A stretch of DNA of 64,000 bases from Paenibacillus sp. FSL R7-0337 (GTDB lineage Bacteria; Bacillota; Bacilli; Paenibacillales; Paenibacillaceae). Where the stretch lies: the NCBI RefSeq assembly GCF_037969875.1, contig NZ_CP150218.1:5890001-5954000 (forward strand), given 5' to 3'. The notes under the pieces are model-generated. The model saw nothing but the letters and a program-made list of their open reading frames with translations. It had not been told where the DNA came from and searched no databases. Each line of letters begins with the position of its first letter. The first letter of the stretch is position 1. A program made the translations under genes and the position numbers. Below are positions 17,384 through 26,167 of this stretch, one piece after another.

Positions 17384-17580
17384 GGCCAATCTATGCGGAA
17401 AACAGCATACAATGTGCAGGTAGGGGTGTTTGTGGCTCGAATGTATGCGAAAAACAGCATACAATGTGCAGGTTGGGGTGTGCGTGGCTCGAATGTATGC
17501 TGAAAACAGCATACAATGTGTAGGTAGGGTGTGCGGGGCCCGATGTATGCGGAAAACCGAACACAATTAGCAGGTGCTGT
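17384..17580. repeat. four tandem hairpin repeats (50-52 nt period)
   Basis: Cores of the form TGTATGC-GAAAAACA-GCATACA occur at 17392, 17444, 17496 and 17546 (starts of TATGC), followed by AATGTGCAGGT-like sequence. The first three keep the GCATAC arm. The fourth has CCGAACACAA instead and pairs differently (GG-AAAA-CC). They fill the gap before cbiP. Confidence 0.85.
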
Positions 17581-17711
17581 ACCAGTGGTCCTCGTTGCGC
17601 CGTCCAGCCCATGTGCGCCAGCCCTACACCTATACGCCGCACCACGCCCGGCGGCCAACACCTGCACCGCCGCCAAGCGCCGGGAGCAGCAAGAAAGCGA
17701 GGAAGATGAAC

Positions 17712-19343
17712 ATGGAAGATACAGCCGCATACACAGGCGCAGCCCGGGCAGCGGAAGCCGGTCAGAGTCGGCCCGGCGCTGTGCTGATGATCCAGGGGAC
17801 AGCCTCCGATGTCGGCAAAAGCCTGGTCACCGCCGCCATAGGGCGGATAATGACCCGGGACGGCTACCGGACTGCCCCGTTCAAGTCGCAGAATATGGCG
17901 CTGAATTCCTATGTCACAGCGGACGGCAAGGAAATCGGCCGTGCCCAGGGGATGCAGGCGGAAGCCTTCGGCATTACGGCTACCAGCGATATGAATCCGA
18001 TTCTGCTGAAGCCCTCCGGGGAGATGAGTGCGCAGATTGTTGTGCACGGGGTGCCGCATACTGCGCTCAGCGCGAGGGAATACCGCGAGAAGTTCCTCCC
18101 GGAAGCCAAGGGTACCGTAATGGATGCACTCGGACGGCTGCGGGAGGCCTATGATATTGTGCTGATGGAAGGCGCGGGCAGTCCGGCGGAGATCAATCTG
18201 AAGAGCCGGGATATCGTCAATATGAATCTGGCCGGATGGGCAGATGCACCCGTGCTGCTGGTCGCCGACATTGACCGGGGCGGGGTCTTCGCCTTCATCG
18301 TCGGCACCCTGGAGCTGCTGGAGCCGCATGAACGCACCCGGGTCAAGGGCTTCATCATCAATAAATTCCGCGGGGATGTCTCCCTGTTACAGCCCGGACT
18401 GGACTGGCTGGAGGAGCGCACAGGCATCCCGGTACTTGGGGTGCTGCCGTTCCTGCCGCAGCTGCGGATTGAGGCGGAGGATTCCGTAGTACTGGAAGGA
18501 ACGTCCGGCCGCCAGCGGGAGGAGTCCGCGAAGGAGCTAGATATCGCCGTCATCCGTTATCCGCGGATCTCCAACTTCACTGACTTCGATCCGCTTCAGG
18601 AGGAGCCGGATGCTGCCGTACGTTATGTGCACTCGGCAGATGAGCTTGGAACACCGGATGTGATTATCCTGCCGGGCACGAAAAACACCGCTGCTGACCT
18701 GCAATATCTTCGCGAGCAGGGGTTCCCGGCCGCAATCGAGCGTGCGCTGGAGCGGGGAACGCAACAGCTTGCCGGGATCTGCGGCGGGTATCAGATGCTG
18801 GGCTTGAAGCTGCTTGATCCCCATGCCGTAGAGAGTGCGGAACCGGGAGAGAGCGAGGGGCTGGGCTATCTGCCGCTCTCGACAGCGTTTCTCCAGCACA
18901 AGACTACGGTGCGGGTGAGCGGCGGGCTGGCTGCGGATCATCCCCTGCAGTTAAGCGACGCAGCCACTGGCGTAACACCGGAAACATTGCCTGTCGCCGG
19001 TTATGAGATACATATGGGAACAACCACGAACCATGACCCGTCTTCCGTGCTCAGCCTGTTTACACTGGCCGCATCGGAAGGGCAGGCAGTGCCGGAGGGC
19101 TGGGGGACCCGGGACGGCAGAGTCTGGGGCAGCTATCTGCACGGGCTGTTCCACAATGATGCTCTGCGCCGGAGCTGGCTGAACGGACTGCGTATCTCCA
19201 AGGGACTGGCACCGCTACCCGCCACCTTCTCGGCTGCTGCACTCCGTGAGCAGGAATTCGACCGGCTGGCAGATGCTGTAGAGTCCCATTTGAATATGGC
19301 TGCGGTATATGCAATTATGGGCCTGCCGGGAGGGGGAGAATAG
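17712..19343 (+). CDS. cobQ: cobyric acid synthase (CbiP/CobQ)
   Basis: A 543-residue glutamine-dependent amidotransferase that amidates side chains b, d, e and g of the corrin ring to give adenosylcobyric acid. The N-terminal dethiobiotin-synthetase-like ATPase has MIQGTASDVGKS and KSQNMALNSYVT. The VADIDRGGVFA segment lies mid-protein. The C-terminal class I amidotransferase has the cysteine motif AGICGGYQMLG near residue 357 and a GSYLHGLFHND histidine. ATG 17712 is chosen because AGGAAG lies six bases upstream; in-frame codons further up run through repeat DNA. ynfA follows by two bases. Confidence 0.92.
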   Translation: MEDTAAYTGAARAAEAGQSRPGAVLMIQGTASDVGKSLVTAAIGRIMTRDGYRTAPFKSQNMALNSYVTADGKEIGRAQGMQAEAFGITATSDMNPILLKPSGEMSAQIVVHGVPHTALSAREYREKFLPEAKGTVMDALGRLREAYDIVLMEGAGSPAEINLKSRDIVNMNLAGWADAPVLLVADIDRGGVFAFIVGTLELLEPHERTRVKGFIINKFRGDVSLLQPGLDWLEERTGIPVLGVLPFLPQLRIEAEDSVVLEGTSGRQREESAKELDIAVIRYPRISNFTDFDPLQEEPDAAVRYVHSADELGTPDVIILPGTKNTAADLQYLREQGFPAAIERALERGTQQLAGICGGYQMLGLKLLDPHAVESAEPGESEGLGYLPLSTAFLQHKTTVRVSGGLAADHPLQLSDAATGVTPETLPVAGYEIHMGTTTNHDPSSVLSLFTLAASEGQAVPEGWGTRDGRVWGSYLHGLFHNDALRRSWLNGLRISKGLAPLPATFSAAALREQEFDRLADAVESHLNMAAVYAIMGLPGGGE

Positions 19344-19345
19344 CG

Positions 19346-19672
19346 ATGCTGCTTGCCGTGCTGCTGTTTGTCGTAGCTGGTCTCGCTGAGATCGGCGGCG
19401 GATACCTCGTCTGGCTCTGGCTGCGGGAATCGCGCCCGGTATGGTATGGATTAGCAGGCGCGGTTATCCTGATCGCCTATGGTATAATCCCGACCCTGCA
19501 GAAATTCCCTTCGTTTGGCCGGGTATACGCTGCTTATGGCGGAGTATTCGTCGTGCTGGCTGTACTGTGGGGCTGGCTGGTGGACCGTAAGACGCCGGAT
19601 CTCTACGACTGGATCGGAGCCGGCATCTGCGTCATCGGGGTATCCGTCATTTTATGGGCGCCCAGGCACTGA
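19346..19672 (+). CDS. ynfA: YnfA family small membrane protein
   Basis: A 108-residue protein with four predicted membrane helices and the YnfA/UPF0060 pattern (LAEIGGGYLVWLWLRE, AYGGVFVVLAVLWGW, DWIGAGICVIGVSVILW). The family resembles small multidrug-resistance pumps but its role is not settled. It starts two bases after the cobQ stop with GGGAG upstream, so it is probably co-transcribed with cobQ. A terminator follows. Confidence 0.88.
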   Translation: MLLAVLLFVVAGLAEIGGGYLVWLWLRESRPVWYGLAGAVILIAYGIIPTLQKFPSFGRVYAAYGGVFVVLAVLWGWLVDRKTPDLYDWIGAGICVIGVSVILWAPRH

Positions 19673-19692
19673 GCAACTTTCTTCACTTTTCC

Positions 19693-19745
19693 CCAAAAAA
19701 AAAAGCAGTTTCAAAGGCCGCATCGCCTCAGGAACTGCTTTTTCT
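19693..19745. terminator. bidirectional terminator
   Basis: AAAAGCAGTT pairs with AACTGCTTTT, with an A-run before and a T-run after. It serves ynfA and the convergent chemoreceptor gene. Confidence 0.85.
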
Positions 19746-19779
19746 ATTAGTTAATTTAGTTAAGTAGCGCTTAGCGCCC

Positions 19780-21468
19780 TCAAATCTTAAACTGCTGAGC
19801 GGCTTTTTGCAGCTTCACGGCCTGTTGGTAGAGGTGCTCGACGGTCAGCGCGTGGCCTTCCAGCTCCTCGTGCTGGCGTGCTGAGTTGTCGGCAAGTGTG
19901 TCTGCGTTCTGCTGCGACTTGGCGGTAATCTGCGCCGTTTCTTCTACAGAGGCACTGACTTCCTCGGTGCCTGCCGAGATCTGCTGAGTGGCGGCAGAGA
20001 CGGACTGAATACTGTGATTGATGCTCTGAATGAGGATCAGCAGGTGGTTAAAAGCATTACCGGCTTCGGCCACCTTATTCATTCCGGAAGCCACTTCCGC
20101 ATTGACATGGTTCATTTCGGATACGGACTGAGTCATATCTGCCTGCAGACTCAGCAGGAATTCGCGGATCTGCTCGTTGGATTCCTTGGACTGCTCGGAC
20201 AGCTTGCGCACTTCCCCGGCCACCACAGCGAATCCGCGGCCATGCTCCCCGGCACGGGCGGCCTCAATGGAAGCATTAAGCGACAGCATTTGAATCTGCT
20301 TGGTAATCTCGGTAATCCCCTGTACGACCTCCCCAATCATCAGCGAGCGTTCGTTCATCAAGCGGAACTGCTCCAGCGACTGTTCGGAGGCCTGCTCTAC
20401 CTGGCGCATCTGCTCCACTGCACTCTGGGCAATATCATTGCCGCTCTGGGCCTCGGTGGAAGCCTCGCTGATCTGCTCGGTGACCTCACCGGCGGCGGAA
20501 GCAATATGCTGGATACCCATATTGATCTCATCCATGGCCCGGGAGTTATCCATGGCACTGCTGGCAATCATGGTACTGCCCTTGCCGATCTCCTCCACAG
20601 AGACCGCTGAATGTTCAGCCATCTCATTAAGGATCTGGACACGCGTTTTCAGATCATTGGAATCGGCTACTACTGTCCCGGAGGTATCCAGTACATGTCC
20701 GATCATCTCCTTCAGGCGCTCACTCATGATGCGGAAGCTCTCGGAGAGCTGTCCAACTTCATCGGTACCCTCCAGAGTCAGCGCTTCGGTGAAGTCGCCG
20801 CTTGCCAGCTTGTTGCTGTAGGCAGCAAGCTTAGTGATCGGACGGGTGATTCTGCGGCTCATGAAGCCTGCGGCAGTGACCCCTACCAGCAGTGCCAGCA
20901 GGGTAATTCCTGCGCTTGTCCACAGGATGCTGCTCATCTTGTCTTTGACGAAGTCCATATCTGCGCTTGCAGCTACAATCATGGTCGTTCCGGGAACGCC
21001 GACATAGGCACTTTTATGTATACCATGGCTATCACTATACATTTCACTAAGTCCAGTTTTTCCTTTGGAGGCTTGCTCCATGGCAGGAGATACTTCTATT
21101 ACTTCATCCGGTTTGAGCTTGGCACCATGATCTGCGGTCAGGACAGTGGCCTGGCCATCCTTCAGATTGATGAGGAAGATAGTATCCACATCCAGCTTTT
21201 TACGCTTATCCTCCAGATAGAATTCGACATTGGTCCTAGCCTGCTCATTCTTGTTCAGGGTCTGCTGCGCACTGGTTGCATTCAGGTTCTTATAAGCATC
21301 CTGGGCGGCGGCACTCAGAGACTTGTCGATCTGCGGAATGACATAGCTGTTAATGGTGCCGATAGATATAAGGTAGAAGCTGATACTCAACGTAAGAGAA
21401 GTGAGTAGCAGAACGACGAACAGCAACAGCGTGAACTTGCGACTAATTGATTTTTTGAAGCCAAACAT
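19780..21468 (-). CDS. methyl-accepting chemotaxis protein
   Basis: A 562-residue membrane chemoreceptor. A transmembrane helix lies at about residues 10-32, followed by an extracytoplasmic sensing region of about 150 residues of the Cache-like size, a second helix near 185-205, a HAMP domain starting with SRRITRPITKLAAYSNKLASGD, and a long signalling hairpin with the conserved tip MLSLNASIEAARAGEHGRGFAVVAGEVRKLSEQS. It would report a ligand to CheA/CheW, not seen here. ATG with AAGGAG upstream. Ligand unknown. Confidence 0.93.
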   Translation of the reverse strand: MFGFKKSISRKFTLLLFVVLLLTSLTLSISFYLISIGTINSYVIPQIDKSLSAAAQDAYKNLNATSAQQTLNKNEQARTNVEFYLEDKRKKLDVDTIFLINLKDGQATVLTADHGAKLKPDEVIEVSPAMEQASKGKTGLSEMYSDSHGIHKSAYVGVPGTTMIVAASADMDFVKDKMSSILWTSAGITLLALLVGVTAAGFMSRRITRPITKLAAYSNKLASGDFTEALTLEGTDEVGQLSESFRIMSERLKEMIGHVLDTSGTVVADSNDLKTRVQILNEMAEHSAVSVEEIGKGSTMIASSAMDNSRAMDEINMGIQHIASAAGEVTEQISEASTEAQSGNDIAQSAVEQMRQVEQASEQSLEQFRLMNERSLMIGEVVQGITEITKQIQMLSLNASIEAARAGEHGRGFAVVAGEVRKLSEQSKESNEQIREFLLSLQADMTQSVSEMNHVNAEVASGMNKVAEAGNAFNHLLILIQSINHSIQSVSAATQQISAGTEEVSASVEETAQITAKSQQNADTLADNSARQHEELEGHALTVEHLYQQAVKLQKAAQQFKI

Positions 21469-21715
21469 GGCATTCGCTCCTTTTTACGTGAAATGCATCT
21501 TAATCTCCATATTCTATAGAATTAACCTCCGGTTGAATAGTGAAAAATTGCTATATGCTGCATTATTTTCAGAAATACCTGAATATTTAATGACTCTATC
21601 ACTATTTCGGCAAAAAGAAGCAAGGAATTGCTGCTTTTCTGAAAATTTAAAATTTCATAGCATGTTAGCTTTGTATGTGATAGAGTAGTTATGTTTTGTT
21701 TCTTGACTATTGTGA
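21469..21715. other. divergent promoter region of the chemoreceptor and the preQ1-controlled gene
   Basis: AT-rich non-coding DNA. It must contain the minus-strand chemoreceptor promoter and the plus-strand promoter of the queuosine transporter. No ORF is convincing. Confidence 0.4.
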
Positions 21716-21757
21716 TCCGCGGTTCGTAACCATCCCGCGTAACCAAAACTAGGAGGA
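21716..21757 (+). promoter_or_regulatory. preQ1-I riboswitch candidate
   Basis: The order fits the class I preQ1 aptamer: a stem strand CGCGG running into the conserved GGTTC, a short loop, the complementary CCCGCG, then an A-rich tail AACCAAAACTAG that would form the pseudoknot. The ribosome binding site AGGAGG starts at the end of the tail, so ligand binding would block translation. The downstream gene is a queuosine-precursor transporter family member, the expected target. Confidence 0.8.
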
Positions 21758-21769
21758 ATACCAGGTATT

Positions 21770-22477
21770 ATGTTTAACTTGTTGTGGGGCGTTTGTTTTG
21801 TTGTCGTTAATTTTGTGTTTTTTCTGCTGTGCTACCGCTTATTCGGTAAAAAAGGGCTCTACGCCTGGGTCGGTATGGCGACTGTAGTCGCTAATATCCA
21901 GGTCGCCAAGACCATTGCAATGCCGTTTGATATCGTGATGACGCTGGGCAATACGATGTATGTCACGCTCTATATGACCAGTGACCTGCTCAATGAGCGG
22001 TACGGCCGGGCTGAAGCCCGGAGTGCTGTGTGGTTCGGCTTCTTCACGCTGCTGATGACGACCGTCATTATGCAGATGGTGCTGGTATTCAAGCCGCAGG
22101 AGACGGACATTGCCCAATCCGCGCTGCAGACGATATTCGGCCTGATGCCGAGACTGGCGCTGGGCAGTCTGACCGCTTATTTTATCAGCCAGTTCCTGGA
22201 TGTACGGCTCTACGCCTGGATCCGGAAGTATTACGGCAGCTCTAAGCAGCTATGGATCCGCTCGAATGGCAGCACGATGATCAGCTCCTTTGTCGATACG
22301 CTGATCTTCTGTACGATTGCTTTTGCCGGAACCTATGACATGAAGGTGTGGACCGAGATTCTGCTGACCACCTACCTGTCCAAGTTCATCCTCACGGCCG
22401 CCGGCACGCCGGTGCTGTATCTGGGCCGTTCCTTCAAATTTGCCGAGGAAGAGCAGAAGCCTGCTATCCGGGAGTAA
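21770..22477 (+). CDS. queuosine precursor transporter (YhhQ/VUT family)
   Basis: A 235-residue integral membrane protein of the VUT/YhhQ family (PF02592), which imports preQ0/preQ1 or queuine-type precursors for the tRNA base queuosine. Family signs are the MTSDLLNERYGRAEARSAVWFGF motif near residue 70 and RSNGSTMISSFVDTLIFCTIAF near residue 164, between six hydrophobic segments. The preQ1-I-like aptamer directly upstream supports the substrate class. The spacing from AGGAGG to ATG is long (13 nt), so an ATT start at 21767 is a minor alternative. Confidence 0.88.
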   Translation: MFNLLWGVCFVVVNFVFFLLCYRLFGKKGLYAWVGMATVVANIQVAKTIAMPFDIVMTLGNTMYVTLYMTSDLLNERYGRAEARSAVWFGFFTLLMTTVIMQMVLVFKPQETDIAQSALQTIFGLMPRLALGSLTAYFISQFLDVRLYAWIRKYYGSSKQLWIRSNGSTMISSFVDTLIFCTIAFAGTYDMKVWTEILLTTYLSKFILTAAGTPVLYLGRSFKFAEEEQKPAIRE

Positions 22478-22490
22478 GCCTTCCCATCAT

Positions 22491-22530
22491 AAAGCCCCAG
22501 CCCCCGAAGATCCGGGTGACTGGGGCTTTT
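22491..22530 (+). terminator. terminator after the queuosine transporter
   Basis: AAAGCCCCAG pairs exactly with CTGGGGCTTT, followed by TTTT, 13 bases after the stop. Confidence 0.85.
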
Positions 22531-22590
22531 GTGTGCCGTGAAGTACAGTAGGCTCGTGCACTAACTTGAAACTTCCTGCGTTCAGCTGAA

Positions 22591-23685
22591 TTACAGGTTA
22601 AGCACGGTCCATTCTTTAGGGAAGCTGGTCAGCGTCTGCGGACCTTCGGCGGTGACCAGCACATCGTCCTCAATACGCACACCGCCGAGACCCGGCACAT
22701 AAATCCCCGGCTCTACGGTGAAGACGTTGCCGTTCTGGATAATATCCGTATTCAGTCCGTGCAGCGAAGGGTACTCATGGGTGTCCATGCCCAGTCCGTG
22801 TCCGACACGGTGCATGAAGTACTCTCCGTAACCTGCGGCGTCAATCACATCACGTGCGGCCTTGTCGACAGAACCGAAGGACGCTCCGGCCACGGAGGCG
22901 GCAATGCCCGCTTCATTGGCGGCAAGCACAGTACTATATATATCACGCAGTCTGCTGTCCGTTTCTCCCACCGCGAAGGTGCGGGTGATATCGGAAGCAT
23001 AGCCACCGGCATATACACCGAGGTCGAACATTAACAGGTCGCCCGGCTGAATAAGGCGTTCGCCCGGTACGCCGTGAGGCAGGGCCGTGTTCGAACCGGA
23101 CAGCACCATCGTGTCGAAGGAGGGGCCGGAGGCGCCGACTTTTTTCATCAGATACTCCAGCTCTGCTACCAGTTCAATCTCGCTGACTCCGGCTTTGACA
23201 TGCGCCAGACCCTGGCGGAGAACCTCCTCCACCAGCTCGGCGGCATGCTTCATGATACGTACTTCCTCCGGGGTCTTGACCGCGCGCATGGCCCGGAGCA
23301 GATGGCCGATATCCTGATAGGAACCTGCGGCGACCGCCTCTGCGAGGAGCTCATACCGGCTGACGGAGAAGTGTTCCTTCTCGATGCCGATGCTGCCCAG
23401 AGTAACACTGCCAAAGCGTGACTTCAGCAGAGCGTACGGGTTGTCCGTGTCGCTGTGTGTCAGAATTGTCTTCACCAAGGAGGCGGCATGCGCGGCTTCG
23501 GCGTCCAGCGCCGGAACGATCAGCACCGGTTCTTCACCCCGGATCAGCAGCAGGCCCAGAAAACGTTCATGCGGGTTGCTGGCAAAGCCCGTCAGATAGT
23601 ACACATGCTTAGGATCGGTTACGAGCAGGGCATCCAGGCTTGCGGCCGCCATGTCCTGCTCCAGTTGTTGCAGAGCTGCATTCAT
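22591..23685 (-). CDS. M24 metallopeptidase, Xaa-Pro aminopeptidase type
   Basis: A 364-residue cytoplasmic peptidase of the pita-bread (M24) fold that removes N-terminal residues before proline. Residues 1-125 form the creatinase-like N-domain (DPKHVYYLTGFASNPHER). The C-domain carries the five dinuclear metal ligands in FDLGVYAGGYASDITRTF, HRVGHGLGMDTHE, FTVEPGIYV and GVRIEDDVLV. The ATG at 23685 is chosen because AAAGGGG lies upstream and it gives the normal N-terminus; a 13-codon upstream extension is in frame but unsupported. Confidence 0.93.
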   Translation of the reverse strand: MNAALQQLEQDMAAASLDALLVTDPKHVYYLTGFASNPHERFLGLLLIRGEEPVLIVPALDAEAAHAASLVKTILTHSDTDNPYALLKSRFGSVTLGSIGIEKEHFSVSRYELLAEAVAAGSYQDIGHLLRAMRAVKTPEEVRIMKHAAELVEEVLRQGLAHVKAGVSEIELVAELEYLMKKVGASGPSFDTMVLSGSNTALPHGVPGERLIQPGDLLMFDLGVYAGGYASDITRTFAVGETDSRLRDIYSTVLAANEAGIAASVAGASFGSVDKAARDVIDAAGYGEYFMHRVGHGLGMDTHEYPSLHGLNTDIIQNGNVFTVEPGIYVPGLGGVRIEDDVLVTAEGPQTLTSFPKEWTVLNL

Positions 23686-23887
23686 TTCAATAGTTCCCCT
23701 TTCATCTACACGCTTGAACAGCAATGTTCCTATTATAATTCATAATCCTGAAGCCTGCACATCCCGGACGAAGACTATGTTAACTCTCTGAAATGATGTA
23801 ACATGAGCTTAGCGCATATACTCGGATATGGAGTAAGTTAGGCCGGTGTTTGAGCTGTGCCGGCCGGCGAGGAAGGGGAGGAAGTCC

Positions 23888-24727
23888 ATGCAAGGCACAA
23901 CCGTACTGATCACCGGTGCGAACTCCGGGATGGGACTGGCTACAACCGTAGAAATGGCCCGCAGGGGAGCAACTGTCATTATGGCCTGCCGCAGCCTTAA
24001 GCGGGGGGAAGAGGCGCTTGCCGAAGCGGTGCGGCAGAGCGGCTCCAGCCAGATCCGGCTGATGCTGTGCGATCTCGCTTCCTTCGATAGCATTCGCGCT
24101 TTTGCCGGGGAGTTCACTGCCGAATATCCGGTACTGGATGTTCTGATCAATAACGCAGGGGTGGTCGCGCTGAAGCGTGAGCTGACAGCAGATGGCTACG
24201 AGCTGGATCTGGGCGTGAATCATCTGGGGCATTTCCTGTTGACCCGCCTGCTGCTGGATAACCTCAAGGCTGCTGAGCAGGGCCGGATTGTGGTTGTGGC
24301 TTCGGGAGCCTATAAGATCGGCAAGCTCTATCTGGAGGATCATACGTTATCCCGTGGCTTCAATCCCGGCAAGGCGTACGCCCGCTCCAAGCTGGCGAAT
24401 ATTCTGTTCACCCGTGAGCTGGCGGAACGCTTGAAGGGAACGCAGGTGACGGTGAACAGCCTGCATCCGGGTGCAGTAGGAACGAGCATCGGCGTGAACC
24501 GGGAGACTGGCTTCGGACGCAGGGTTCTGAAGCTGATGTCCTACTTCTTCCTCACTCCAGAGCAGGGAGCGGATACAGCCATCTATCTGGCAACTGCGCC
24601 GGAGCTGGACGGGGTAAGCGGGCAATATTATTACCGCCGCAAGATCAAGGAGCTGACGCCACGGGCGGAGGATACAGAAGCGGCCGCACGATTATGGAAG
24701 TGGAGTCTGGATCAGACGGGGCTTTAG
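23888..24727 (+). CDS. short-chain dehydrogenase/reductase
   Basis: A 279-residue SDR with the cofactor motif TGANSGMG at residues 9-16, the NNAG motif (LINNAGVV) near residue 85 and the catalytic YARSK near residue 162. The AxSR-like MACRS after beta-2 suggests NADP(H), as in retinol-dehydrogenase-like SDRs. Substrate unknown. ATG 23888 is chosen because GGGGAGG lies six bases upstream; an in-frame ATG at 23846 has none. It stands alone between a divergent peptidase and a GNAT gene. Confidence 0.9.
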   Translation: MQGTTVLITGANSGMGLATTVEMARRGATVIMACRSLKRGEEALAEAVRQSGSSQIRLMLCDLASFDSIRAFAGEFTAEYPVLDVLINNAGVVALKRELTADGYELDLGVNHLGHFLLTRLLLDNLKAAEQGRIVVVASGAYKIGKLYLEDHTLSRGFNPGKAYARSKLANILFTRELAERLKGTQVTVNSLHPGAVGTSIGVNRETGFGRRVLKLMSYFFLTPEQGADTAIYLATAPELDGVSGQYYYRRKIKELTPRAEDTEAAARLWKWSLDQTGL

Positions 24728-24849
24728 TAAAGCCGTTTCAGTAGGGTTGCTTCAGCATTGCTGAAACTGTGGAACTGCTGCGTAATAGGACCGGCTTGGA
24801 GTATAATTACGGTACGTATGCTTATACCACAATTAGGAGGAAATAGAGC

Positions 24850-25353
24850 ATGGAATGGCAGGCTTATACCATAGAGGATGCACGAATTGAGGATTTGGGA
24901 GCGATTGTGGAGATCTATAATTCGACGGTTGCCGGAAGAGTGGTAACTGCGGATCTTGAACCGGTTAGCGTGGAGGAGCGGGTGGGATGGTTCCATGAGC
25001 ATAGCAGCCATCACCGGCCGCTGTGGGTACTGAGACAGGGCGGCGAGATTGCGGCCTGGTTCAGCTTCCAGTCATTCTACGGACGGCCGGCTTATAATGG
25101 AACAGCAGAGATTAGCGTCTATGTAAATGAGAAATTCCGCGGCAGCGGTGCGGGAAGTATTCTGCTCGCCAAGGCAGTGGAGGAATGTCCGCGCCTTGGG
25201 CTGCAGAATCTGGTCGGGTTCGTATTCGGCCATAATGAGCCCAGCCTCGGCCTGCTGCGGAAGTTCGGCTTCAAGGAATGGGGGCTGCTGCCTGGAGTCG
25301 CAGTGCTTGACGGCATCCCGCGCGATCTGGTCATCATTGGCCGCAAGCTGTAA
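24850..25353 (+). CDS. GNAT acetyltransferase (phosphinothricin/methionine-sulfoximine type)
   Basis: A 167-residue N-acetyltransferase resembling the Pat/YwnH group, which acetylates phosphinothricin, methionine sulfoximine or related amino-acid analogues. Family traits are the start (IEDARIEDLGAIVEIYN), WFHEHSSHHRPLWVLR, the AEISVYVNEKFRGSGAGSILL acetyl-CoA loop (R-G-S-G-A-G) near residue 95, and FGHNEPSLGLLRKFGFKEWGLL. AGGAGG precedes the ATG. The following HxlR regulator is convergent. Confidence 0.88.
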   Translation: MEWQAYTIEDARIEDLGAIVEIYNSTVAGRVVTADLEPVSVEERVGWFHEHSSHHRPLWVLRQGGEIAAWFSFQSFYGRPAYNGTAEISVYVNEKFRGSGAGSILLAKAVEECPRLGLQNLVGFVFGHNEPSLGLLRKFGFKEWGLLPGVAVLDGIPRDLVIIGRKL

Positions 25354-25372
25354 ATATATAAATAGACAGGCC

Positions 25373-25726
25373 TTATTGAGGTTGCGTAGGAGGGCTGAAG
25401 GCGGAACGGCATTCCTCTTCCGTAATCCATGATTCCGACCAGACCTGAAGATCGCGAATGACGGATTCCAGCGCCCGGCCTTTGCCTGTAAGCGAATATT
25501 GGATGCGGACGGGGGTATCCGGGAACACCTCGCGCAGCACGATGCCTTCCTGCTCCAGCTCCTTCAGCCGTTCAGACAGCAGCCTGCCGCTGACAGGCAG
25601 TGAGGACTCGATTTCCCCGAAGCGCTGGGGGCCCTGGAGCAGCTGATAGATGATTAAGCCCGTCCAGCGTCTGCCGATAATATCCATGCTTTTTTGTAAT
25701 CTTGGACATAACTCTGTGTATTTCAT
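25373..25726 (-). CDS. HxlR-family transcriptional regulator
   Basis: A 117-residue winged-helix repressor or activator of the HxlR (MarR-like) family. The characteristic start CPRLQKSMDIIGRRWTGLIIYQLLQGPQRFGEIE is followed by the recognition region SGRLLSERLKELEQEGIVLREV and the wing PVRIQYSLTGKGRAL. ATG 25726 is preferred because AAGAGGTG sits about six bases upstream; a GTG three codons earlier overlaps that site. HxlR proteins often control a nearby redox gene, but its own neighbours are YqkE and a GNAT. Confidence 0.92.
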   Translation of the reverse strand: MKYTELCPRLQKSMDIIGRRWTGLIIYQLLQGPQRFGEIESSLPVSGRLLSERLKELEQEGIVLREVFPDTPVRIQYSLTGKGRALESVIRDLQVWSESWITEEECRSAFSPPTQPQ

Positions 25727-25816
25727 TAGGCTCACCTCTTACTGTACATTATAAACGAATTTCCCTGTACCTAAAACAAATTTGAAGGATTATAGCTGCA
25801 TGAAAGGATGATTCCC

Positions 25817-26077
25817 ATGGCAAAAAAGAAGAAGAATACACCGGCCCCGCGCCCTGCGGCAACGGATGCCCCGGCAACCCTGAAGGATATGCTGAGCGGC
25901 GAGGTGCTGGAGAAGCTAAAGGCGCAGTCCGATGCGCTCAAGGCAGAAGAACAGAACAAGAAGGAGGCTGTCCTAAAGGCAGCCGAGGATAAGCGGAAGG
26001 CGGAGCAGAAGCGGCTGGAAAATGATTTCGGCCATCTGCTGGAGAACAGCAATCAGGACTGGTCCAAATTTAAGTAA
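25817..26077 (+). CDS. YqkE family small charged protein
   Basis: An 86-residue, strongly charged protein resembling Bacillus YqkE (DUF3886). It has a Lys-rich start, TLKDMLSGEVLEKLKAQSDAL, a long Lys/Glu/Ala helix and the C-terminal FGHLLENSNQDWSKFK. The middle is probably a single alpha-helix or coiled coil. Function unknown. ATG 25817 is chosen because AAAGGATG lies upstream; an ATG three codons earlier overlaps it. Confidence 0.8.
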   Translation: MAKKKKNTPAPRPAATDAPATLKDMLSGEVLEKLKAQSDALKAEEQNKKEAVLKAAEDKRKAEQKRLENDFGHLLENSNQDWSKFK

Positions 26078-26101
26078 AATAATTCTTTACCAGAATAAGG
26101 G

Positions 26102-26131
26102 TTGACAATCTGCTGCAAGGCCATATATTAT
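26102..26131 (+). promoter_or_regulatory. sigma-A promoter of the rtcB leader
   Basis: A perfect TTGACA -35 at 26102 is followed by a TATATTAT -10 region at 26124-26131 (16-18 nt spacing). No other promoter is visible between here and rtcB. Confidence 0.8.
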
Positions 26132-26167
26132 TGGGTTTATCATTTAGAGAAGGGAGGCTGATGAGTC

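Noticed and set aside
17341..17523. 60-residue ORF through the tandem repeats
   Set aside because: It merely reads through the 51-nt repeats, has no ribosome site and encodes a repetitive Cys-rich product.
17384..17580. Possible CRISPR array
   Set aside because: Units are imperfect, the spacers are similar to each other rather than unique, and no cas genes are nearby.
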